Assembly (NCBI GenBank): GCA_022508735.1
Contig: JAFLUQ010000105.1
Location: 1-8,482 of the forward strand
Source of the DNA: Oscillospiraceae bacterium
GTDB taxonomy: Bacteria > Bacillota > Clostridia > UMGS1883
DNA length: 8,482 nt
Direction of reading: 5' to 3'
Part shown: one piece after another, positions 1 through 6,700 of the stretch
Layout: every line of letters begins with the position of its first letter
How positions within the stretch are numbered: position 1 is the first letter of the stretch
The notes under the pieces: generated by a model
The model's database searches: none
Seen by the model: only the letters and a program-made list of their open reading frames with translations
Told to the model about the DNA's origin: nothing
Translations under genes and position numbers: made by a program

Positions 1-109
1 TAAAGGGTTCGGAAACGGCGATGCGCAAAATAATCTCTTATCATTCCTTGCTGCGCGAACGAGAGATTTACTTTAATGAAATATTTGTGCCGGCGCGCAG
101 CGGCGGAAT

Positions 110-113
110 GGAG
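110..113 (+). promoter_or_regulatory. Ribosome binding site deciding the ATPase start
   Basis: GGAG ends 6 nt before the ATG at 120. It favours that start over the in-frame ATGs at 21 and 108. The ATG at 108 overlaps this GGAG and has no good site of its own. Confidence 0.6.
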
Positions 114-119
114 ATTATT

Positions 120-1640
120 ATGAACATAAAACAGGCAAAGGAACAAATCAAAAATGCGGTTACGGCTTATTTCACTAAGGATGAATTCGGCAGCCCTGTA
201 ATTCCCGTCGAGCGGCAGCGGCCGGTTTTCCTGCTTGGCCCTCCGGGCATCGGCAAAACGGCAGTTATGGAGCAGATAGCGGCGGAGCTGGGCGTGGGCC
301 TTGTTTCGTATTCGATGACCCATCACACCCGTCAGAGCGCCCTCGGCCTGCCGTTTATCGTGCAAAAGACCTACGGCACAGAGGAATACAGTGTGTCTGA
401 ATACACAATGAGCGAGATCATCGCCTCGGTCTATGATATGATCGAGACCACAGGAAAGCGTGAGGGTATTCTGTTCCTTGACGAGATAAACTGCGTTTCC
501 GAAACGCTGGCCCCTGTTATGCTGCAGTTTTTGCAGTATAAGGTCTTCGGGCGGCATCGCGTGCCGGAGGGGTGGATAGTGGTTGCCGCCGGTAATCCGC
601 TGGAGTATAACAATTCCGTCAGGGAATTCGATATCGTCACCTGGGACAGGCTCAAGCGCATAGAGGTTGAGCCCGACTACCACGCGTGGAAGGAATATGC
701 GTATAAGGCCGGCGTTCACGCCGCCGTTGTCACATATTTAGACAATAAGAAGGACGATTTTTATCTGATAGAGACCACCGTTGACGGAAAAAGCTTTGTC
801 ACGGCCCGCGGCTGGTCGGACCTGTCAGACATGATAAAGCTGTATGAGCGCCTCGGTATTCCGGTAAATGAGGAGCTTGTAAGTCAGTATCTGCAAAACA
901 GCAGCATCGCAAAGAAATTCTCTGTTTACTACGATCTCTTCAACAAATACAGGGCCGACTATCAGGTGGATAAGATACTCTCCGGCAAGGCCCCCGCTGA
1001 GGTAAAGTCCCGCGCAGGGGCGGCGAAGTTCGACGAGAGGCTGGCTCTGCTCGGCCTGCTGCTTGACGGCATAAATACAGAGCTTAAGGCCGTGTTCATT
1101 GCAGACAGGGCTATGGCCGGGCTTTTGGAGGCCCTTAAGAATATACGCATGGATATGCTGCGGCCGGGCGCAAGCATGGCCGACTCGATAGATCGGGAGC
1201 TGACGCGCCGGAGTGAGGAGCTCAATATCGGCAAAAAAGCCTCGTCGCTGTCGAGGGACGATGAAAATGTCATACGTTCCGTAATAAATATTCTGGAGGA
1301 GGAGCAGGCCCTCATCGCCCGGGAGGCTCCCGGCCCCGGGGCCGAGGCCTTTAAGCTCTTAAAAAGCGATTTTGACCGAAGAACGAGGGGGCTGAAAAAA
1401 ACGGCGGCGGCCGCGGGTGAAAGGCTGACGAACCTGTTCGCCTTCTGCGAGGAGGTCTTCCCCGACGGTCAGGAGCGGCTCATCCTTGTGACAGAGCTGT
1501 CCATAAGCTGCTACGCCTCCGGATTTATCAGCAAGTACGGCTGCAAGGAGTATTTTGAACATAATAACGAGCTGCTGTTCTATGAGCGGCAGAAGGAAAT
1601 AATCTCAGAGCTCAGGGAGCTTGAGCTTGAGGAGCTGTAG
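120..1640 (+). CDS. MoxR-type AAA+ ATPase (COG0714-like), 506 residues
   Basis: Predicted cytoplasmic AAA+ ATPase of the MoxR/RavA class. These use ATP hydrolysis to remodel or activate partner proteins, usually together with a vWA-domain protein. Residues counted from the ATG at 120: Walker A GPPGIGKT at 40-47, Walker B ILFLDE at 117-122, sensor 1 in VVAAGNP with Asn159, a DRLKR segment at 176-180 that may supply the arginine finger, and a TARGW motif at 228-232 in the position of the MoxR sensor 2 (usually TPR-W). Residues about 240-506 are mostly helical and charged and match no domain I recognise. The ATG at 120 is chosen because GGAG lies 6 nt upstream. An in-frame ATG at 21 would add 33 residues before the conserved core, but its AAAGGG is 13 nt away. 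The ATPase assignment is firm; the substrate is unknown. In related Clostridia such ATPases often neighbour a vWA/DUF2201 gene (from memory). None lies downstream here, so it may be upstream of the window. Confidence 0.9.
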   Translation: MNIKQAKEQIKNAVTAYFTKDEFGSPVIPVERQRPVFLLGPPGIGKTAVMEQIAAELGVGLVSYSMTHHTRQSALGLPFIVQKTYGTEEYSVSEYTMSEIIASVYDMIETTGKREGILFLDEINCVSETLAPVMLQFLQYKVFGRHRVPEGWIVVAAGNPLEYNNSVREFDIVTWDRLKRIEVEPDYHAWKEYAYKAGVHAAVVTYLDNKKDDFYLIETTVDGKSFVTARGWSDLSDMIKLYERLGIPVNEELVSQYLQNSSIAKKFSVYYDLFNKYRADYQVDKILSGKAPAEVKSRAGAAKFDERLALLGLLLDGINTELKAVFIADRAMAGLLEALKNIRMDMLRPGASMADSIDRELTRRSEELNIGKKASSLSRDDENVIRSVINILEEEQALIAREAPGPGAEAFKLLKSDFDRRTRGLKKTAAAAGERLTNLFAFCEEVFPDGQERLILVTELSISCYASGFISKYGCKEYFEHNNELLFYERQKEIISELRELELEEL

Positions 1641-1655
1641 AGGGAAAACTATAAT
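1627..1655 (+). promoter_or_regulatory. Probable sigma-A promoter for the 116-residue gene
   Basis: The -35 box TTGAGG (1627-1632) and a consensus -10 box TATAAT (1650-1655) are separated by exactly 17 nt. The -35 box overlaps the last codons of the ATPase gene. The expected transcript start is about 1661-1663, which is the first base of the hairpin at 1662-1685. This would explain how the small downstream gene is expressed despite the terminator between it and the ATPase. It is a prediction from sequence only. Confidence 0.55.
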
Positions 1656-1661
1656 TTTTGG

Positions 1662-1690
1662 AATGCGTGGCTTCGGCTGCGCATTTTTTT
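1662..1690 (+). terminator. Intrinsic terminator after the ATPase gene, or leader hairpin of the next gene
   Basis: The arms 1662-1671 and 1676-1685 pair over 10 bp, with two G-T wobbles in the middle, around a TTCG tetraloop (1672-1675), a very stable loop type. A run of T follows to 1690. The hairpin begins 21 nt after the ATPase stop, as expected of a Rho-independent terminator. It ends only a few bases before the ribosome site of the next gene (1698-1702), and a promoter points into it from 1627-1655. It may therefore also act as an attenuator or a 5' stabilising stem-loop. Confidence 0.75.
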
Positions 1691-1709
1691 ATTTTACGGA
1701 GGAAAAACC

Positions 1710-2060
1710 ATGAAATTCACATTGGAGGACGTCTTTATATACCTCGACCATATAGCCCTCGGCGAGGAGGCCGAGGAAATTCTTGAGCGCAGCGGCGATA
1801 AGATATCGCGCGCCGTGAGCGGGGCCATTGCCCCCGGCCTGCTGCCCGGCCCGCATGATTGGGATAAAATTTTCGGCGCCATAGCCATGACCGACGACGT
1901 GAATGCCGCGCTCAAAGCGGAGGTCAGTCGCTGCAAAAGCGTTTACTTATCCCTACCCGAGGACGACGAAATAACCGAGGTTGTGACAGAAGCCATCTGC
2001 CACCGCGTGCTCGCCGAGGAGATAAGCGGCGAGCTGCTGTTTGCCATAAGCTATGCTTAA
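1710..2060 (+). CDS. Hypothetical acidic protein, 116 residues
   Basis: I do not recognise this protein. It is small, strongly acidic (roughly two dozen Asp/Glu against about ten Lys/Arg) and predicted mainly helical by eye, with a Gly/Pro-rich turn around residues 42-48 (PGLLPGP) followed by HDWDKIFGAIAMTDDV. There is no signal peptide or membrane segment, so it is probably cytoplasmic. The start is well supported: GGAGG at 1698-1702 lies 7 nt before the ATG. It follows the ATPase gene by 69 nt but is separated from it by a terminator hairpin. A separate promoter at 1627-1655 probably drives it, with possible read-through from upstream. The strong ribosome site and clean terminators on both sides argue that the gene is real. 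A role as a partner or adaptor of the ATPase is possible from position only. Confidence 0.75.
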   Translation: MKFTLEDVFIYLDHIALGEEAEEILERSGDKISRAVSGAIAPGLLPGPHDWDKIFGAIAMTDDVNAALKAEVSRCKSVYLSLPEDDEITEVVTEAICHRVLAEEISGELLFAISYA

Positions 2061-2065
2061 GCTGC

Positions 2066-2109
2066 ATAAAAACGACCCGCACCTATAAAAAGGTGCGGGC
2101 CGTTTTTAT
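2066..2109. terminator. Bidirectional intrinsic terminator between convergent genes
   Basis: A GC-rich 9-bp stem (2076-2084 with 2091-2099) encloses a 6-base loop. It is extended, past one A/C mismatch (2075/2100), by a 9-bp outer stem (2066-2074 with 2101-2109) made mostly of an A-run pairing with a T-run. Read on either strand, the GC stem is followed by T residues, so it can stop both the + gene ending at 2060 and the - gene ending at 2117. Confidence 0.9.
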
Positions 2110-2116
2110 GTTCAAT

Positions 2117-2563
2117 TCAGTTTGCCACTCTAAATATTTCTATCGTTATATCGCCTGACAAAGCGATCGTCGCGTCGCCGGAGGTGCTTTCTTCGATTTT
2201 TACCACTTTCCTGCCTTCCAAAAGCTCGGCGCATTCGCTCAGCCTTTTATCTCTGTGGGCCTCTAACCGTTCATAGACTATATCGTTGTATTCGTCGGTG
2301 CTGTCCATATCCTCAAGCTCGATATTGTCTAACTCCAGGTCGTCCGCAATGCCGTGATATTCACCGGGGTATGAGTCGTAGCAGTATATATACAGATCTC
2401 TTGTTGAAGCGACGATTTTTCCGCAGTGAACGACCCGCCATACATTTTTGCCGTTGTCAATGCGAACGCTGCCTTTATCAAGGCACAATTCGGCGTAGGC
2501 TGAGGAGCAGTGAAAGGCCAATGCCTCCGCCCCGATAAAGTCTTTTATTCTTTCTGTATTCAT
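2117..2563 (-). CDS. Hypothetical protein, 148 residues, single-gene unit
   Basis: This is a soluble protein with no signal peptide or membrane segment and no catalytic motif that I can recognise. The N-terminal half looks beta-rich (residues 30-62, including VWRVVHCGKIVAS and DLYIYCYD). A very acidic linker at about 73-92 is followed by a helix (about 95-115). The C-terminal pair of strands, at about 117-146, follows the pattern GRKVVKIEE...GDATIALSGDITIEIF. That ending recalls small uncharacterised Firmicutes proteins, some of them immunity-like, but the resemblance is loose. Five cysteines are present. The start at 2563 is supported by AAGGAGG (complement of 2572-2578), 8 nt upstream. The gene stands alone: it has a consensus promoter at 2590-2618, a leader of only about 20 nt, and a shared terminator at 2066-2109. 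It is convergent with the 116-residue gene and divergent from the LRR gene. Confidence 0.8.
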   Translation of the reverse strand: MNTERIKDFIGAEALAFHCSSAYAELCLDKGSVRIDNGKNVWRVVHCGKIVASTRDLYIYCYDSYPGEYHGIADDLELDNIELEDMDSTDEYNDIVYERLEAHRDKRLSECAELLEGRKVVKIEESTSGDATIALSGDITIEIFRVAN

Positions 2564-2589
2564 AGTCGTGACCTCCTTTTTACTATATC

Positions 2590-2618
2590 ATTATAATATT
2601 TTTCTGTCGGCATGTCAA
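2590..2618 (-). promoter_or_regulatory. Perfect-consensus sigma-A promoter for the 148-residue gene
   Basis: On the minus strand, TTGACA (complement of 2613-2618) and TATAAT (complement of 2590-2595) are separated by exactly 17 nt. Both hexamers match the housekeeping consensus fully. The expected start near 2583 leaves a short leader that is almost entirely the ribosome binding site. No operator-like inverted repeat was seen over the boxes, so strong constitutive transcription is likely. Confidence 0.85.
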
Positions 2619-2662
2619 TATGCTTCTTTGTATTGAGGGTTCAGTTTTTTGTACATCTGTTA

Positions 2663-2671
2663 TGGGATAAT
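2663..2671 (+). promoter_or_regulatory. Probable extended -10 promoter for the cytoplasmic LRR gene
   Basis: TG (2663-2664), one spacer base, then GATAAT (2666-2671) forms an extended -10 element. The -35 position is weak (an AT-rich stretch around 2642-2650). The start would fall near 2678, leaving a leader of about 28 nt with AAGGAG at 2691-2696, 9 nt before the ATG at 2706. Confidence 0.45.
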
Positions 2672-2705
2672 CAGCTTATAAAGAAGCTTAAAGGAGTTTG
2701 CGGCG

Positions 2706-3626
2706 ATGAATGAGCATGATTTTATAATTGAGGGAACCACACTTGTGAAATATACCGGGCATGACGCTGTGGTCGAGATCCCGGGCAGGGTGACGGAGAT
2801 CGGCCGCAAGGCCTTTTGCGGAAACCTGTGTTTGGAGGAGGTTTATTTTCCGTTTACTCTTAACTCGATCGGCAGCCATGCCTTTGAGGGCTGCGAAAGC
2901 CTCATGAGGGTAGAGCTGCCGGGCCTTATTGACTGTATTGACGACTACGCCTTTTACAGGTGCTCCCGGCTTGAAAGAATAGCTCTGCCGAATAGCATAA
3001 CACGCGTTGGCAACTATGCCTTCTGTGAGTGCGCGGGTCTGACGGAGCTGAGCCTGCCCGACAGCGCGAGTCTCGGCTTTCACGCGTTTTATCATACCTC
3101 GATAAATGAGATAGATGTTATCGACGAGGCCGGGATATATGATTTTATCTACGACGCGTCGGCAAAAAAATTGCTCCTGAGCGGGAGCTGTGACGGATTC
3201 TGGTATCTTACGGGCGATATAGAAGAAATAGGGGAGTATGCCTTTGCCGGCTGTAAGGCGGAAGAGGTTGGTGATGGTGAAAAAACGATAATTCTGCCCG
3301 AAACCGTGAAAAAAATCGGCGCGTATGCCTTTCGGGAGACAGATATGAATAGGTTTATTTTTCCTCCGGAGGTAAAAACGATCGAGGAGGGCACCTTCGC
3401 CAATTGCAGGGAGCTGACCTCTGTTGAGATTTGGACAAATGTGGACAAAATACATATGAACGCCTTTGAGGGCTGTGAAAAGCTGAATAAAATAGCAATA
3501 GCACCCTATGAAAACGAACCTGCCGTTATAATAAGCGGAATAGCTAAGGAGCTCGCCGCTTTTGTAGATAAATACCGTGATAAGGTGTTTACCCTCGAGG
3601 AGTTTGTTCGGCTTTTTTTGAGATAG
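2706..3626 (+). CDS. BspA-like leucine-rich repeat protein, no signal peptide, 306 residues
   Basis: This LRR_5 (BspA-type) repeat protein is probably a binding scaffold; its ligand is unknown. Units carry the pattern IP..V..IG..AF.GC..L..v. The AF/TF positions are residues 36-37, 59-60, 82-83, 105-106 and 127-128, then, after a break, 179-180, 208-209, 230-231 and 253-254. Spacing is mostly 22-23 residues. The break (about 133-170) contains a second strand-rich cap resembling the N-terminal one (DFIIEGTTL... and DFIYDASAKKLL...), so the protein has two LRR blocks. The C-terminus (about 275-306) is helical. It has no signal peptide, membrane segment or wall anchor, which implies a cytoplasmic location. 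That is unlike classic BspA, a surface adhesin. It has its own probable promoter and AAGGAG site. No convincing terminator separates it from the secreted LRR gene 94 nt downstream, so some read-through is possible. Confidence 0.9.
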   Translation: MNEHDFIIEGTTLVKYTGHDAVVEIPGRVTEIGRKAFCGNLCLEEVYFPFTLNSIGSHAFEGCESLMRVELPGLIDCIDDYAFYRCSRLERIALPNSITRVGNYAFCECAGLTELSLPDSASLGFHAFYHTSINEIDVIDEAGIYDFIYDASAKKLLLSGSCDGFWYLTGDIEEIGEYAFAGCKAEEVGDGEKTIILPETVKKIGAYAFRETDMNRFIFPPEVKTIEEGTFANCRELTSVEIWTNVDKIHMNAFEGCEKLNKIAIAPYENEPAVIISGIAKELAAFVDKYRDKVFTLEEFVRLFLR

Positions 3627-3658
3627 AACGAAAAAACCGTCATTTTGTGCGTTTTGTA

Positions 3659-3687
3659 TTGACTTGTGGTAATTTTTATGGTAAAAT
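3659..3687 (+). promoter_or_regulatory. Sigma-A promoter for the large secreted LRR gene
   Basis: TTGACT (3659-3664), a 17-nt spacer and TAAAAT (3682-3687) each differ from consensus at one position. The predicted start near 3694 gives a leader of about 27 nt ending in GAGGGG (3709-3714), 6 nt before the ATG at 3721. Confidence 0.75.
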
Positions 3688-3720
3688 TAATAAAAATCCA
3701 TAACAAATGAGGGGACGCAC

Positions 3721-6700
3721 ATGAAAAGGAAATTGCTGAGTTTTATTTTAGCGATTATGATGGTGACGGGCGCTGTGCCGGCATTCGCGCAGGAGCATGG
3801 GACGCTCGGTGAAGACGGCCTCATAGACATAGTGGAGGTCGGCTTTGCGGAATATTATGTGTATGAAGACCACGCCGAGGTCGCTAAATATTCCACCACT
3901 GTCGACGATGTTTTGCCGCCGGAGCTGACGCTTGAGGCCGAGATCGACGAAAAGCCCGTAACCGCCATACGGAACGGGGTTTTCAGAGGTCAGCCGGGGC
4001 TCAGGAGCGTGACGGTGCCGGAATCGGTAGTAAGCATAGGCAGCGAGGCCTTTTCCGGCTGCCCCGATCTCGTGAGCGTAAGCGCGGCGGGGGCGGAGTT
4101 TATCGATGCAAACGCTTTTTTAGGCTGCCCGATGCTTAAAGAGGTTGAGCTGTCGGAAAATCTGAAGACCCTTTCTGACGGGCTCTTTATGAACTGCACC
4201 GCCCTGAAGAGCATAGCAATTCCGAAGGGGACGGAGGTCATCGGCGTTGGAGCCTTTAAGGGCTGCACCGCCCTTGAAAACATTAAATTTGCCGAGGAGG
4301 CCGAGCTGAAAAAAATTGAATACAGCGCCTTTGAAGGCTGCACCGCGCTGGAAAGAGTTATCCTCCCGGAGGGGATAGTGGAGATCGGGGCTGACGCTTT
4401 TGCTGACTGCTTTAATATTTATAAAATACATCTGCCCGACAGCCTCAGAAGGATAGGGGAGGGCGCCCTCTGGAGCACCGCCATTTACCAAAACTGGCTC
4501 GACAGCTGGGTGTACCGTGAAAACGGCGAGCCGTTTCCGAGCGTGCTCTATATTGACAATCACCTGATAGCTACCAATAACTCCTATGAGGACGGCAGGC
4601 TCGAGGTCGAGGAGGGCACGGTGAGCATAGCCGCAATGGCCTGTGCCCCGGGTGCATATACCTACAGCAGGCTGCATATTGCTATTCTGCCGGATTCGCT
4701 CAAGGCCATCGGAGCGAGCGCCTTTGACGATGCCAAATTTAAGCTTATCGAGATTCCGGGGAGCGTTGAGCTCATAGATGACGGGGCCTTTCAGCGCTCG
4801 GACCTTCAGTCCGCCTATATTCCCGACACGGTCAAGGAGCTTGGCGAGGGTGTTTTTAACCTCTGCAGAGATCTTGAGTTTGCAAGGCTGCCCTCGCACC
4901 TTACAAAGATCAACCCCTGGATGTTCCGAGGCACCGCCCTGAGCAGCTTTAATTGCCCCTCGGGCGTGACTGAAATAGGGGACAGAGCCTTTGCAGGCTG
5001 CGATAACCTGGTGAGATTCATTTATCCCGAAAAGCTTGAGTACATAGGCGATTATGCGTTTTCAGGCTGTGGCTTTACGCAATTGAGTATTCCCGATACT
5101 GTCACAGCTCTCGGAAACGGCGCGATTGAGGGGTGTGACAACCTCACCTATGTTTATCTCCCCGATTCCGTCACCGATATAGGAACATATAACTTCAGCG
5201 GGTGCGGAAGTCTCGAAACGGTGATCCTCAGCGATTCTCTGACCGGAGAATTGCCCTATCACACCTTCACAGGCAGCTCTGTGCGGGAAGTATATATACC
5301 CGCCGGCATAACATCAATAGAGAACTTCTCATGCGATAAGCTGCGAGATGTTTACTTCGGCGGCAGTAAGACCGATTGGCTGAACATTGATAAGGGCGCC
5401 TTGGCCAAGGAGTCTTTGGCGCGGGCCACTATACACTATAACAGCGACAAGAGCCTTCTCATAAGGCCCGACAAAAGCGGCACCGACCTGTGCGACATAA
5501 ACATAAACGGCCACGGCACGGCCTACGGCTGGTTCAAGGTTTTTGACGCAAACGGTATTGAGGCGGTGAACTGCCCTGTTACGGTTGAGGTTGACGGGGG
5601 CGCGCCCGAAGAATACAAAACCGATGATGAAGGCTACCTGTGCGTTATTTTGCCCGACGTGCGCGAGAGCGGGGAGTATAAGGTTCATATATACGGCAGC
5701 GGTATAAAAGAGGCCAATAAAACTATGAACGTTACCGTGGAGCCCCTGACCTTTTCATCGACCTATGAGGCCGTGACCAAGGTCGGTGCAAGCGCCGGTT
5801 TGGGTTTGGGAGCAGGCGTAAACGTAGGAGCTGTTGAGGCCGAGGCGGAATTGGCGTCTGTAGGTGTTGATGGATCAAAAAAAGTCGGCGTTACTCTCTC
5901 TCAGGAATATAAGGACGATAAAAATAAAATATCCATCACAGTAAAGAAGAATTATTCGGGAGCCGTATATGGAAAGGTCGGTCTTTGGGCCGATGCAAGT
6001 GCGTTTAATTTTAGTGGTGTTGGAGCGAAGCTTGCCGACGTCAACGGAAAGGCGGTTTTTGGTTCCAGCTTCGGAGTTACATACGAGGATGAAGATTTTA
6101 ATCTCAACAACGGTGATGACGAATGGGATTTATCAATGTTTATGCTGAGCGCATTGCTTGACCCATTTGCATCGAATGCCTTAGGGCGTCATCTGACGGA
6201 GCGGATAGGTGTTCCGCCCGCTACCTCATATAACCATGAGTATACTATAACGAACAGTGGTGGTGCAAGTGCAGGTGTGGTTGAGTTCAAAGCCGGAAAT
6301 GCTGAATTGAAAGGTGAAATTTTCGGGGTGGATACTACCGCAGTTTTCAGTCATTCCGAAGAGGATGTTTTTAAAGATAACTCTGTAAAATACAAAAGCG
6401 GAATAACAGTTGATGCCATGTGTAGGATTGGGGATTTTTCTTTAAAAGTAAAAGCTGACAACGATGTCAAGGAAACTGCAAAGCACCCTTTCACTTGGCT
6501 TAGTGGTAATTTAGCAGGCGGAAAATTTGAACTTCAGGCAAAAAGAGACGAGGATGACAAATTAAGCGAGCTGTCTTATACACAGAAGGACGAAAGTCGG
6601 GGCGGCTTTTTTTGGAATAAAAGTACTTTGAGCGACGAGCATATGTTGAGCTACAAGGATGCCTCAGCAGATGCATTGGCTCAAAAATCAGTAACGCTCT

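Noticed and set aside
48..77. Possible promoter for the ATPase: TTGCTG, 18 nt, TTTAAT
   Set aside because: The -10 box matches 5 of 6, but the -35 box matches only 3 of 6 and the context is cut off by the window edge, so it is too weak to annotate.
21..119. Extended 33-residue N-terminus of the ATPase from the ATG at 21
   Set aside because: The ribosome site is poorly placed (AAAGGG 13 nt away) and the extra residues precede the family's core. The ATG at 120 has GGAG at 6 nt spacing. It is not fully excluded.
962..1315. Serine-rich minus-strand open frame opposite the ATPase gene
   Set aside because: The composition (many Ser, Ala, Leu) is typical of a reverse-complement shadow of a GAG/CTC-rich gene; no ribosome site or motif supports it.
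2672..2687. Short inverted repeat AGCTT...AAGCT in the leader of the cytoplasmic LRR gene
   Set aside because: Five base pairs with an AT-rich loop is within chance expectation. There is no riboswitch-like structure or second copy.
2688..3455. Long minus-strand open frame (255 codons) opposite the cytoplasmic LRR gene
   Set aside because: The plus-strand frame encodes clear LRR motifs with a good ribosome site. The antisense translation shows no recognisable motif and arises from codon bias.
3627..3658. Possible terminator after the cytoplasmic LRR gene
   Set aside because: Only a 4-5 bp A/T-rich pairing with a large loop can be drawn; it is not a convincing intrinsic terminator.
4120..4899. 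Long minus-strand open frame (259 codons) opposite the secreted LRR gene
   Set aside because: It lies wholly inside a gene with an unmistakable LRR array, and its own translation is low-complexity shadow sequence.
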